This document shows, piece by piece, positions 1 through 10,609 of a DNA stretch of 64,000 nt (position 1 is the stretch's first letter; each line of letters starts with the position of its first letter). Source of the stretch: Bathynomus jamesi (lineage: Eukaryota > Arthropoda > Malacostraca > Isopoda > Cirolanidae); contig JAJOZX010000485.1 of assembly GCA_023014485.1 (NCBI GenBank), positions 1,298,501 to 1,362,500 on the forward strand, written 5' to 3'. The notes below the pieces were generated by a model. It was not told where the DNA came from. It saw only the letters and a program-made list of their open reading frames with translations, and ran no database searches. The position numbers and the translations under genes are program-made.

Positions 1-386
1 TGCGAAAATAGCTACTGTTACTCCCAACTGAAAATATCCCCTTTTATATGCACATTCGCCAAGCTCCGCCCAAAAGACCAGATGTCGTCGTGATTGGCTG
101 CCGATGTAGCTGGGTGAGACGTGTACCAATCCGCTATAACGAGACCGGACGAGTAACATATATATAAAATCGAATTATAGGCACTTACATTTCTATGGTA
201 GTCCTTATATTATATCTTACAAATTATTAGTATTGTTTGAATTGTTAACTTATTTTTCGGATATACTACTGCCTCGGGTAAAATGGTCCTGTTATTTTAA
301 ATCACGTTTGTTAATTATTATTATTGCTACATAGAAAATCGTGCAGTTTTTTTCGATTATTATTTATTGAACAAAACTCTCGCTCT

Positions 387-438
<52 letters not shown>

Positions 439-534
439 TAGAAGAGTAGTCTGGAAGGAAGTTTGCCAATGATTAAATTCTCTTTGCGAGTGACCCGTTG
501 CCCGCGTCGTTGCCCGAATTGTTCATTCTGATGA
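1..534. other. no gene seen; AT-rich with (TA)n tract
   Basis: I see no supported gene here. The only clear feature is a perfect (TA)n microsatellite at about 390-434. The rest is AT-rich sequence without long open frames. Confidence 0.5.
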
Positions 535-535
535 A

Positions 536-772
536 GGTCAAGCTTTTCACTCCACCTTAGACCTACAGTTTAACGTGGATTCCGAACCACGACCCATCAG
601 CAGCCCAGCGTCTTGACCACTAGGCCTCCTAGGGTACCCATTTATCTACCAACCACTTTCTTTATTGTGTGGAACAGCTGGCTTTGCTGCGCGCCGGCTG
701 CCGTCGGGTCTCGAACCCTGGGCCGATGGATTCGTAGTCCGCGACGCTAACCACTACACCACCGAGGCGGTA
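536..772 (-). repeat. dimeric tRNA-derived SINE
   Basis: Read on the minus strand this carries two tRNA-like promoter units in tandem. The first has an A box (TGGTGTAGTGG, 751-761) and a B box (GGTTCGAGACC, 707-717). The second has an A-box-like block (GGCCTAGTGGTC, 615-626) and a B-box-like block (GGTTCGGAATCC, 577-588), followed by a tail ending near 540 with AGTGAAAAGCTT. A second copy with the same two heads lies at about 12285-12585, and tail fragments recur near 15060, 15560, 36250 and 39240. This is a Pol III-type retroposon family. The family name is not known to me. Confidence 0.7.
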
Positions 773-840
773 TTTGTCATTACTTACTCTGACTATAGTG
801 GATTTAATTATCCCAGAAGAGTTCCATGCACTGTCTGTGT

Positions 841-847
841 GTGTGTA

Positions 848-893
<46 letters not shown>
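841..893. repeat. (TA)n microsatellite
   Basis: Perfect (TA)n tract, one of many in the window. The open frames around it are low-complexity artefacts. Confidence 0.9.
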
Positions 894-895
<2 letters not shown>

Positions 896-909
896 TTATA
901 TTTCTATAT

Positions 910-1338
910 GACACCATAAAAAATAACGCGTAAATATTTGTAGAAATAATAATAAGAATGATAAAATTAATATCTGAAGCCAGTGGTGATTTCTGCTCGA
1001 ATAGCTTGTAGAAAGATAAGCTCTCGGCCGAAAAGGTCCTAGAGACCTTTTTCGTTCGAATTCTCCGAAAACCAACCTCGCTATAGTGGCTTGGGCAATG
1101 AATAATTTCTTTATTTTACGTCATTTTTCATTTTTTTCGTCGCAGAATGAGGCTGTATGCTTCATACGTTTTCATCTCGTTGGTTTGAATTGTATCGTAA
1201 ATTATCGTATTCGAATTGTATCGTAAATGATCATTTCGTTTCGTTATTCGTGAGGGCGAATTATGGATAACTACGTTATTGCTCGTCAACTTCAAGGAAG
1301 CTAAGTATCAATGTTCCAAGGTGCACATTGCTTTATAT

Positions 1339-1388
<50 letters not shown>

Positions 1389-1740
1389 CTGTATTCTATG
1401 GTGTTGATTGGTTTCATAATTAATGGTTTTACTGTTATTTAGAGAAATTGGGAGCAAACTTTACAATAATAATAAGCTTATGTCGATATAGTTATGAATG
1501 GAACTCTTTATTCACGTATTATTTATTGAATGTGGATAATTAGCTGGTAATCCTTATAAAAATTCGTTTCTGTCTAACGAAATAGGGTAACTTTACTAAT
1601 TCTATTAAAGCGTAATGAAAGAGGTGCTTGGTTATTTTATACGGTCGAATTTGTATAAACCATATATGTGGTATTTTATATGATTCATTAGCTTATTATA
1701 TATACAAGGGAATAACAGCCGTTATATATGTGTTACACGT
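910..1740. other. no gene seen
   Basis: AT-rich sequence with a (TA)n tract at about 1337-1385. I find no coding or RNA signature here. Confidence 0.4.
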
Positions 1741-2029
1741 TAATGGGGCACATGGCGCTATCTGGAATTATGGATAACTATGTTATTTGTTTCATTCATC
1801 AAATAACATAGTTTACCGTAAAATGAAGTTTCTATATGACGTTTTCGAAGGTAAACTATGTTATTTTTTTCCAATGAATTCAAATTTGCTTTCTAAACTA
1901 AAATTAAATGTTATAAAATAAATAATATATATATATATATATATATATATTGGGGGGGAAGATCTCTCGCCCGTTCTTCGACCCTGAACCCGTTTCATTG
2001 TAGAAATAATAATAATAATAATGATGTGC

Positions 2030-2908
2030 AGTCGATTAATGGGACACATGGCGCTATCTGGCAACTCAGCCAGAATAGAGGATTATAAAGATCGCGAAGT
2101 TGATGAAGAACCATTCCCCCTCGGCTCCGGCCGAGTAAGGAGCTCTGCTCCTTCTATTTCATGCCTTTGGTAAACCCCATAGTGGCCTCTTAGGTTAGGG
2201 AAAACGAAAATAAATTGGGGGAGAACTCCACTCTGTCCTTCAGTGTCTCTCTCCCTCCTTCAGCTCTCTCTCTCTCCTCTCCTTCAGGCGCCTCTCTCTC
2301 TCTCTCTCTCTCCTGCATGTTTGCCTCCAGCATGGGTACTCCTGCATGTGTACATCCAGCATGTGTACCTACTGCATGTGTACCTACTGCATGTGACTCC
2401 TGCATGTGTACCTCTGCATGTGTATCCTGCATGGCACCTATCCTCTCTCCTTCAGGCGTCTCTCCCTCCTACAGGCTTCTCTCTCTCTTCTTCAGGCGTC
2501 TCTCCCTCCTACAGGCATCTCTCTCTTCTTCAGGCGTCTCTGGCTCAGCCAACTGGCTGATTAGGATAATAGTGTATACAATGGAATACATGGCGCTATC
2601 TGGCAACTCAGCCAACTGGCTGATTAGGAGTCTATAAACAACGCCAGCCCGGTTGGAAGTCTCAGTGTGCACTTGGCTCCTGCCAGGTGAACACCTCTCC
2701 TCCTTTCTCTCCTCCTCCTTCTTTCTCTTGGGGGATAACGCCGCCTCCAAGTTCCCCCCCCACCCCCTTTCCCCACCCCCCTTTGCAACTCCCCTTTGCA
2801 ACATCCCCTTTGCAACATCCCCCACCCCCTTTGCAACAACCCCCCTTTGCAACATTACATAATAACCTGCAACATTCCTGCACTCTCCCCTTTTGCGGCT
2901 ATACTACT
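2030..2908 (+). mobile_element. orphan Polinton-type terminal region
   Basis: This matches the ends of the palindrome (40425-41080; 12735-13310 reversed) and the left end of the Polinton at 42653. It has the GCCATGT/GGCGCTATCTGGCAACTC block, TATA-like TCTATAAA at about 2630, a pyrimidine-rich run with CTTGGGGGATAACGCC, repeated CCCCTTTGCAAC units, and the terminus GCGGCTATACTACT ending at 2908. No matching internal genes or opposite end lie to its left in the window, so it is either a solitary end or the right end of an element that starts outside. Overlapping open frames are low-complexity artefacts. Confidence 0.6.
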
Positions 2909-3455
2909 TACGTCCACTCGCGTACTGTAAAGGACTTAGTTTGAAGTACTTGGTGTTGTGGAGAGTTGTTGGGGGGCGGGGTACTCGGATATCCAATAGT
3001 AGAAGACGAAATTCGTCCGGTGTTATCGTGTTCGTAAATGGCTTGTTTGTTATATGGTTAATTATTTATTATCGTTTTGTTATTTTGTACAACCTTACAT
3101 TTCCTGCATTATATGTATTATGTAATAATTACATAATACGTATGTATAATGTATGTAATTCATAATGCATTACACTATAATATATTATGAATTTTTGGAG
3201 CAATAAAAAATTAAATTTAATTCATTTAAATTATTATTATTATCATTACTATTATTATTGATAATGATAATGATAATGAGTGATAATGATAATGATAAGG
3301 TTTATTGCCAGGAGACAAATCCCATAAAAAAAGTACAGTATCTTTCAAGGTAATCAATGCTACAACTAATTAAACGATACACAACAAATTAATTAAATAT
3401 AAACGCAATCATTTAATTATAATAATTCTTAATTTATCTACCTATAATTTACAAC
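2909..3455. other. no gene seen; simple repeats
   Basis: AT-rich sequence with (TTA)n and (GATAAT)n stretches at about 3220-3298. No coding signature. Confidence 0.4.
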
Positions 3456-3899
3456 AATCTATATTATAACAAGAGAGCTGTCCGTCCGTCCGTCCGTCCG
3501 TCACACTTTCAGAAATTGAGAAAAAATTGTGAGAAAAAAATTCAGAAATTGTATTACGGGCGGCAATGTGAAGCTCAAGATTTTCATGACTGTGTTCTTT
3601 TCTGTAGTTTAGCCTGTCTGTTTGTCTGTTTGTGAAATTTATCCCGGGCAGTAATGGGGGAAGGGTGGGGGTGGGGGTAATGGGGGATGGGTGGGGTAAT
3701 GGGGAGGGGTGGGGGTAATGGGGGAGGGGTTAGCCCCCAAGTTGCATGAATGGGGGTGAGGAGGTTTTGGGAGATACCAGATTCAGAAATGTTGACACAA
3801 TGTGAAGCTCAAATTTTCACGGCTGCGTTCTTTTCTGTAGTTTAGCCTGTCTAACCGTCAGCGAAGCGACGGGAACTGTACTAGTAATAATAATAAAAG

Positions 3900-3935
<36 letters not shown>

Positions 3936-4010
3936 CCAGCCATAACTCCAAAATGAAAGCAGTTACAAACATGAAACTTCACACACATATTGATTAGGTC
4001 TCCAGGTTGT
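3455..4010 (+). repeat. dispersed non-coding repeat (5' piece, split by LINE)
   Basis: It begins near a (CCGT)n run at 3480-3502, contains GGCAATGTGAAGCTCAAGAT and a G-rich variable stretch, and ends with a block shared with 8690-8760 (ACAAACATGAAACTTCACAC). The same modules reappear inverted at 7964-8240. A (GT)n tract lies at 3904-3934. The flanks AGCGACGGG...CTAGT resemble arthropod Helitron-like 3' ends, but I see no Rep/helicase and cannot confirm that class. The LINE at 4011-7948 has inserted into this repeat. Confidence 0.5.
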
Positions 4011-4013
4011 TGT

Positions 4014-5743
4014 TTAGCCGATCAGCCCACCCTGATCGAGCAAGCTGGCGGCACGCAGGTAACCGATCGCCCTCTTCGGAGTGGACCAGAGGTTCAGCGC
4101 ACTAGTGATGTGTTGTGTTCGTTGTTGTGCTAGAGCGGTACAGTCTGTCATAATGTGTTCAATTGTTTGTGGTGTGTCCTGGCACAGGTGGCAGGTGTCG
4201 TCTATGGAGTTGTCTAGTCTGTGTTTATATGTTAGTAAGTTGGGTGATGTCCACATCGGAATCGTGCTAAGTTAACTCGATCCGATCTGCTCAGGCTGAT
4301 CTCTGACCTGTTAATGGGTGGCGGCTTCGCACCTAGGACCGCATTCGGACCGAGTCGTGTCAGTGCTTTGTGGGTTAGGTGTGTGTGTATGTGTTTTCTG
4401 TACTGTGTGATGTCTGTGGGGCGTGGTATGGAATGGAGTATTTGGTTATAATGTCTCTCTGGTGTTACCTTAATGGTGCGAGGTGTCGGTGCGCGATTGT
4501 ACATGTAGTGGCAAGGGTGTTGTGGGTTAGTTGTCGCTACTGCCATGAATTGTGTTCCCCTCATGTCTAAATGTTCCCTAACTTTCAGTATTTTTGTTTC
4601 TGTGTGCAGGTGTTCTATTGGTGTTGTTTGAGTGCATCCTGTAATGATACGAAGTGCGTTGTTTTGTATTGTCTGTAAGGTGTTTATGTGTGTGTTTGAG
4701 ATAATGGGTGCCCAGCATGGGCTAGCATAGTCCATAACTGAGCGAATATATTGTTTGTATATGAGTGATGTTGTTTCCTGCTGGTGTCCAAAGTTTGTGC
4801 CTGTTAGTACCCTAAGCGTGTTAAATCTTGACGTACATTTGTTTTTAATATCCTGAATGTGGTTTGCAAAAGATAATGATGTGTTGTATGTGACCCCAAG
4901 TATTTTGGTCCTGTGATTGTGTGGAATGTTGATGTTGTTTAGTGTAAGCTGTGGAATTACCTGGTGTTCTTTTGTGTTGCTTGTAAGCAAGGTAATGGTT
5001 GATTTTGTGGGCGCTACTTTGAGTCTATTGTGTGTGAGCCAGTTTTGTATACTGTTTATGTATGTTTGTAGGTTATTTGTAGCGGTGTCGATGTTGTTGT
5101 GGGTGGATGTTAGAGTGATGTCATCTGCATATGATGATAAGGTAAGCTTGTTATCTATGGGTGTTGGAATGTCATGCATGTATAAGTTGAAGAGTGTTGG
5201 TGAGAGAACAGAGCCTTGAGGGACCCCGTTCGGAAAAAGCTTGTTTTTGGATGACTTGCCATTAAATGAGACATGTGAGTATCTTCCTGAAAGATAGTTG
5301 CTCAGCCACCTTTTGGTGTTATTGTGCAGGTTTGTGTTGAGTATTTTGTTTATGAGAGGGAAGCGTGGGATAGCATCAAATGCTTTACTAATGTCTATTG
5401 TTGCTAATAGTGTACGTTGAGCTGGTCGTCTGGAGTTGATGCCATCCATGATGTGCTGCGTGAGGTTAGTGAGTAATGTCGTGGTTGAGTGGTGAGGTCT
5501 GAATCCATGTTGAGTAGGCGATAGTGGAATGTGTGGGTTGGTGATTTGTAAGATTAGTCTTTCTGTTACTTTGGAAGGTGTGCAGAGTAAAGTAATGGGT
5601 CTATAGGAAGCTGGTTCTGTTGGATTTTTGTTTGGTTTGAGTAGTGTAATAATTTTACCTTGTTTCCATATGTCAGGAATAATACAGTGTTGGTATGAAT
5701 ATGTGCTGATATTTGTGAGAGCTAGTATTCCTTGTGGGCCCAA
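4014..5743 (-). pseudogene. LINE reverse transcriptase and C-terminal zinc-knuckle
   Basis: The main frame (5743 to 4232) encodes about 500 residues of reverse transcriptase. Visible motifs are YRPITLL, DISKAFDAI, NGVPQGSVLSP and the catalytic YADD (SSYADDITL). An offset frame at 4256-4014 continues with a CHLC...H...C knuckle typical of the C-termini of these LINEs, so one frameshift separates the two. The endonuclease lies upstream on the same strand, and 5744-6099 is the linker without a clean frame. The protein would copy the element RNA at a nicked target. It appears inactive because of the frame breaks. Confidence 0.88.
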
Positions 5744-6099
5744 GTGTTTAAGGTGTATGTTAGATATGTTGTCTGGTCCAGTAGCCTTCGAATTCTTAAT
5801 GTTTTTGATGATCTTGGTGGTCTGGTCTGTATTGAAGGGTGTAATGGTTGTGTCGAGTCTGTAGGTTTTCTTGTGTCTGGCTGTTTGTCTGTCTGCATGT
5901 TTCTGGTTGTTGTCTCTGTTTAAGTGACTTATCTTTGCGTAGTGATTAACTAGAATGTTAGCTTGTTGTGTGTATGTTGGGATATTATTTTGGCTGCAAC
6001 AGATAGCCGCGTGTGAGGTGTGAATGCCGCTGTTAGAGTGGGTAATGCCGTTTATAGTCTTGTATAGCCTGGATGTATCTGTGGAGTGGTTTAATGTTG

Positions 6100-7142
6100 T
6101 TATGAATTCCCTGAATGTTTCTGTTTGTTTTCTTTGAGTTTGTGGTTTATTTCTGTGTTGAGCTGTTGTATCTGCTGTTTTATGGCTTCTGTGTGTGGGG
6201 TTTGTGTGTTATATTTGAGGTTGTTACGTTGCCTTATGAGGTGGGCTATTTCTCTAGTGTAATTTGGGTTGTATTTCCTAATGTTGCCCTTCGGTATGTA
6301 TTTGTTTGCATTATTGATGATCTGATTAAATGTCTTGAGTGTTGTAGTGATGTTTATGATGGGTGTGCTGTTTAATGTGGTGAATTGTTCCTCAGTCTGT
6401 ATTTTGAACTGTTCCCAATCAGCTTTCTTGTAATTTCTGTAAGTGTGCCTAAGGCTGTTGGGGCAGAGTGTAGAATGTGTTGTAATGATGATGGGCAGGT
6501 GGTCTGATGACAGTTGTTTTTCTGTTCTCCATTGTGTATGTGTTGCTAGTGAGGGGGAACAGAACGTTATGTCTGGGGAGGAGTTTGAGTATCCTGCTTG
6601 ATGTGGTATGTGTGTATGTTCTTCTGTATTGTTAAGAATGAAGAGGCTGTTTAGTTGTGTGGCTATGTTGGCGCCTCTGGTGTTGCTTTGGTTGTGCAGG
6701 TACCAACTAGTGTCTTTGGCGTTGAAGTCTCCTCCTAAGATGACATTAGTGAGAGAGGCCAGATTGTGTAACTGTGGATTGTAATTGGCTGGCACCTGAG
6801 GTGAACTATCTGGTGGGTGTAAATGTTGATTAGTGTGGTGTTGTGTTTTGCGCGTGTTTTAATGTTAACTGCCTGTATTTCTATCGTGTTATCTGCTTGG
6901 ATTGTGTTTGTAATGTTTTGGGTAGCATCAGTGTAGCTAATGCTTTTACGTATGTAAGTGATGAGTCCACCCCCGTTACCCCCAGTACGATCTTGACGGA
7001 TCGCCGTGAAGTCAGGATGGTGGGTGTTTTGTGTGTGCGTTTTAGTTTTGTTTCTTGTATAATTGCTATGTTTATGTTTTGTTTGTGTACGAATTCCCTA
7101 AGCTGCATGATTTTGTTTGTGAGGATATACGATGTACTGTAA
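6100..7142 (-). pseudogene. LINE APE-type endonuclease
   Basis: The frame from 6795 to 6100 shows ILGGDFNAKD and SSDHLPI, two catalytic blocks of APE-like endonucleases that nick the target DNA. The N-terminal block (AIIQETKL) sits in an offset frame at 7108-6881, so at least one frameshift splits the domain. The linker toward the reverse transcriptase also has an interrupted frame. It belongs with the reverse transcriptase downstream. Confidence 0.82.
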
Positions 7143-7543
7143 TATGTTAATATTATACTTCTGTATGTGTCTCATGGTGCTATTGTGTCTATGTCTTTGT
7201 GTATGGTGACATGTGTAAGTTGTAGTGGGGCCTGGATTAGTCTTAATGTCGCCAGAGAGTAAGAGTAGTTCGGGGAGCACGCAATTGCCCCCTGTAATTG
7301 AAAAAATAGCACGCTGAGAATAGGTCCGGCCCCGGGAGCCGATCGGCACTCTGACCGTGCCACGCAACAGGCCGTCGACTGCCAGTCTGGCCAACCGTAG
7401 ACAGCCCGCTGCACGGAAATTTGAGGAAGTTTGGCCACCAGCGCGTTGATGTTTTGGTTTGACGTCGCCTCTTCTTCGCGTTGACGTGTCCCGCGCTGGA
7501 GGATGCAGCCACTGTTAGAAGCTTCCTCGTCAGCTGCTAACAC
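7098..7543 (-). pseudogene. LINE upstream ORF with 2A-like skipping motif
   Basis: One minus-strand frame contains LLLLSGDIKTNPGP (about 7217-7262). This matches the DxExNPGP-type 2A signature, which makes ribosomes skip a peptide bond, and is known from several non-LTR elements. It lies just before the endonuclease. Upstream sequence is split between frames and gives no recognisable ORF1 RNA-binding domain. The remaining 7544-7948 would be 5' UTR. Confidence 0.7.
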
Positions 7544-7948
7544 TTTTTTCAGGTTGTTGTAGCTACCTGTTCAGAGGTTTTTTATAAACAAATCTCAGTT
7601 TTCTGCTCAAAACGGCTCTTTCTAATTTTAAAATTGATTAGTCAAGGAAGGAAGATGTTGACTTCTATTTTGCGGCAACAGTTGATGATATTTATGTTAC
7701 TTTACTGATTAATGAAAATGATTAGGCTCTTCAAGTTACAGTATAAAAGATTTCTTTCGTTATTTACACTCTAATCAGGTAGGTACTTTACTTATGCGAA
7801 CTTTCTTCAGAGTTTCTTCATATACTGTGAATATCTTCAGAGTTTCCTCGTTAATCAATCTGATACTTCTGTTGTTCGTGAAGCATGTACATGCTTTTAA
7901 GTTGAATACTCAACAGTTGAGTGCTATTGGCAGTTGAGTAAGCTGTCC

Positions 7949-8780
7949 AGGTCTCCAGGTTGTGCGCTTGGGTGTTAATAAATTTAATAATTAAAATTAC
8001 TGGGCCCGAAGGCCCCAGCACCGCGATTAAACTACAGAAAAGAACGCAGCCGTGAAAATTTTGCTTCACATTGTGTCAAGATTTCTGAATCTTAAGATTT
8101 TCATGACTATAGTTTTACTGACCAAATAATTGAACCCCCCAATTACTGTCGGTTCAATTATTTGGTCAATAAAACTATAGAAAAGAACGCAGTCATGAAA
8201 ATCTTGAGCTTCACATTGCCGCCCATAATAATAATTAATACTATAAACACCCAGGAATGTCTGTCAGTCTGTCACGCTCGATATATATGGGCGATATTTG
8301 TATTTTAATGCATTAGAAAAAGGCGTAATGAATTCTACTTTTAATTATAATTTTAAAAAGTGTAAAAAATATTTGCTTTTGCGTTCAGCTTTGAGCCGAA
8401 ATTTAATCTGCGGCTAAGTTCAAAAATTTACCAAATGAGTTCTTTTTATGCACTTTCATACTGGTGCTGCAACCATTACAGAATAAACATTGTATCAAGA
8501 TTTGTGAAGCTTAAGATTTTTATGGCTGCATTCTTTTCTATAGTTTTATTGACTGAATAATTGACTCCCCGGTAACTGGGGGGGCCTGCAGCTCCCCAAT
8601 TACTGAGGCCAAAGGCACCAGCACCACGGGCGTAGCTAAATGGGCCCGTAGGGTCCACTTTAGCTAGTCTATAATAATAAAAGGACGCAGTTACAAACAT
8701 GAAACTTCACACACATTGATTAGATCCCGAGGTTGTGCACGTGGGTGTTAATAAATTAAATAATTAATTTTAAAAAATTA
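7949..8780. repeat. dispersed non-coding repeat (second piece and relatives)
   Basis: This continues the repeat interrupted by the LINE (GTGCGCTTGGGTGTTAATAA). It contains several related modules, including AAAGAACGCAGCCGTGAAAA and CACATTGTGTCAAGATT, in both orientations. One inverted pair (TGACCAAATAATTGAAC...) lies at about 8119-8170. There is no coding capacity. Confidence 0.5.
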
Positions 8781-8811
8781 AATGACGTCATCAAGATCAT
8801 TACGTCATTAC

Positions 8812-8814
<3 letters not shown>

Positions 8815-8866
<52 letters not shown>

Positions 8867-9178
8867 AACCTATGGTAAAATTATTGAATACCCGGTTAGG
8901 TTCATTGAATGCCAGGTTAGGTCATCTGTAGGCCCTTGGCGATTGGTTAGGTTAAGGGCGTACAATTAACCTAACCTGGCATTCAATTAACCTACCTGGA
9001 CACTCAATTAATCTAATCGGGCATTCAATTAATCTAATCGGGTATTCAGTTGACCTAACCAGGCATTTAATTAATCTAACCTAATAGGGTATTCAGTTGA
9101 CCTAACCGGGCATTCAATTAACCTAACCGGGCATTCAGTTTACCTAACCGGGCATATATATATATATATATATATATC
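8815..9178. repeat. minisatellite bounded by (TA)n tracts
   Basis: A (TA)n tract (8815-8862) is followed by about ten imperfect 20-22-bp units around the consensus AACCTAACCGGGCATTCAAT (8882-9150), some in reverse orientation at the start, and then another (TA)n (9153-9178). The CCTAA core recalls the TTAGG arthropod telomere repeat, but the spacing is wrong for telomeric DNA. Confidence 0.75.
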
Positions 9179-9261
9179 GTTCAACATCCACTCCGCAACG
9201 CCGGGTCGCTCCGCTAGTTTATAATAAATCTGAAAGATCCAAATGTTATTGAATAAATATA

Positions 9262-10604
9262 TCGGGTGACTCCAAAAAAACGCCTTGAGATTTGAACATC
9301 AATAACTTCAAAAATATGCAGTTCACACTTCCAAAATTTACAGAACTTTTACCTCAATCTATTGTTAAGCCATCATAAAAATTTCAGACCTCTACATAAA
9401 ATATTTTTTCCACAGCTGAGGAAACAATGAGGTATGGTGAAAAAAAGAATGTCATAAATCCTAAATATGTATAGCTGTCCTTGGCAACTATTCTAAGACT
9501 TGTAGTAGTTTCCTTAGCCTATGGATAATCTGTTAGTCTCTGAAAAACGTCAGATGATATAGGCTACGCCCATCTTAAATACTGTTTTTTAAACTTACCC
9601 TTCAAATTATGGTTCTAACTAACTGTGAAAAAGCGGTGATTGAAAAGTGTTTCTTGGAAAAAAGATGGACTGGGGCAAGAATTTTGAAGGAATTTCCAAG
9701 AATAACTTGCAATGTTACGTCTGTGAATAGAATAATTAAAAAACTTAAAGCAACCGGTTCGATGGCCCGGAAGCGTGGAAGTGGTTGGCCTAAAACAGTT
9801 TACACTCGAGACAATATAGCAATGATCGAAATGATAAGCCTATCTCAAAAGGATCGACCTGGGTCACACTGCTCTCAGAGGAAAATTGCAAGAAATTTAG
9901 GTATCAGTCGAAGTTCCATGCAAAGAATGCAAAGAACGGTAGGACTTAAAGCATTTAAAAGGATCCGTGTAAGAGCTAAAAGAAAAATTCTTTGTAGAAA
10001 ATTGCATGATAGATTTTCGTCAATGATGTTAAAAAAATAGTTTTTACAGATGAAAAAGGTTTCACCATCGAGATTGCTCGAAACTCTCGGAACGATGTTG
10101 TTTATGGTCGGCGTAAGAAAGACATTCCTCCATCGAGACTTTACCACGAGACAAGTCGGTTTTCCCAAAAAAATCATGGTATTAGCAGGTGTATCGTGGA
10201 ATGGAAAGACGAAGATTCATTTCATTTCAGAAAATAAAAAAATTAATTCAGAAACCTATGTAAATCTCTTAGAGGAGAATCTTTTGCCTGATTGTCGGCG
10301 TCTGTATTAGAGAAACGATTCATACTCCAACAAGATGGTGCTACAGCTCACACTAGCAAGTTCACACAGGATTATCTACAACAGAATGTGTAGTCAACTT
10401 CATTGGAAAAAACGACTGGCCCCCGCAATCACCTGATTGCAATCTCAGCTGTAGAAAAAGTATTTTATGTCGAGGTCTGAAATTTTTATGATGGCTTATC
10501 AATAGATTGAGGTAAAAGATATGTAAATTTTGGAAATGTAAAATGCATATTTTTTAAGTTATTGATGTTCAAATCTCAAGGCGTTCTTTTTTTGGGCCAC
10601 CCGA
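9262..10604 (+). mobile_element. Tc1/mariner-like transposon, long TIRs
   Basis: Terminal inverted repeats begin TCGGGTGACTCC and end GGGCCACCCGA, extend about 165 bp inward with some mismatches, and are flanked by TA (9260-9261 and 10605-10606). The transposase gene between them runs on plus. The inverted repeat on the right starts directly after the second catalytic block, so the 3' third of the gene has been deleted. Confidence 0.85.
9609..10445 (+). pseudogene. mariner-like transposase, C-terminally deleted
   Basis: The first frame (9609-10040, 143 aa) has the two N-terminal helix-turn-helix regions typical of the IS630/Tc1/mariner family (for example LGISRSSMQRMQR). After a frameshift near 10040 the catalytic part continues: TDEKGF holds the first Asp, QQDGATAHTS (about 10330-10360) the second, and WPPQSPD follows near 10420. 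The third catalytic block is missing. It would cut and paste the element at TA sites. It is non-functional as read. Confidence 0.82.
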
Positions 10605-10609
10605 TATAA

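Larger units (their letters stand above)
4011..7948 (-). mobile_element. non-LTR retrotransposon (LINE) with 15-bp TSD
   Basis: The element lies on the minus strand and carries an upstream ORF with a 2A-like motif, an APE-type endonuclease and a reverse transcriptase. It is bounded by a perfect 15-bp direct repeat, AGGTCTCCAGGTTGT, at 3996-4010 and 7949-7963. The flanking repeat family continues across the gap, as a comparison with 8710-8760 shows. The 3' end (4011 side) has no poly(A) tail. Gene content and motif style fit the Jockey/CR1/I-type branch. The clade is not certain. Confidence 0.85.

Noticed and set aside
2215..2944. Overlapping long frames on both strands (2.2-2.9 kb)
   Set aside because: They arise from CT-rich and TTGCAA simple repeats in the Polinton end, with no stable protein composition.
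8882..9150. Telomeric array
   Set aside because: CCTAA recurs, but in 20-22-bp units with non-telomeric spacers, and the locus lies among interspersed repeats.
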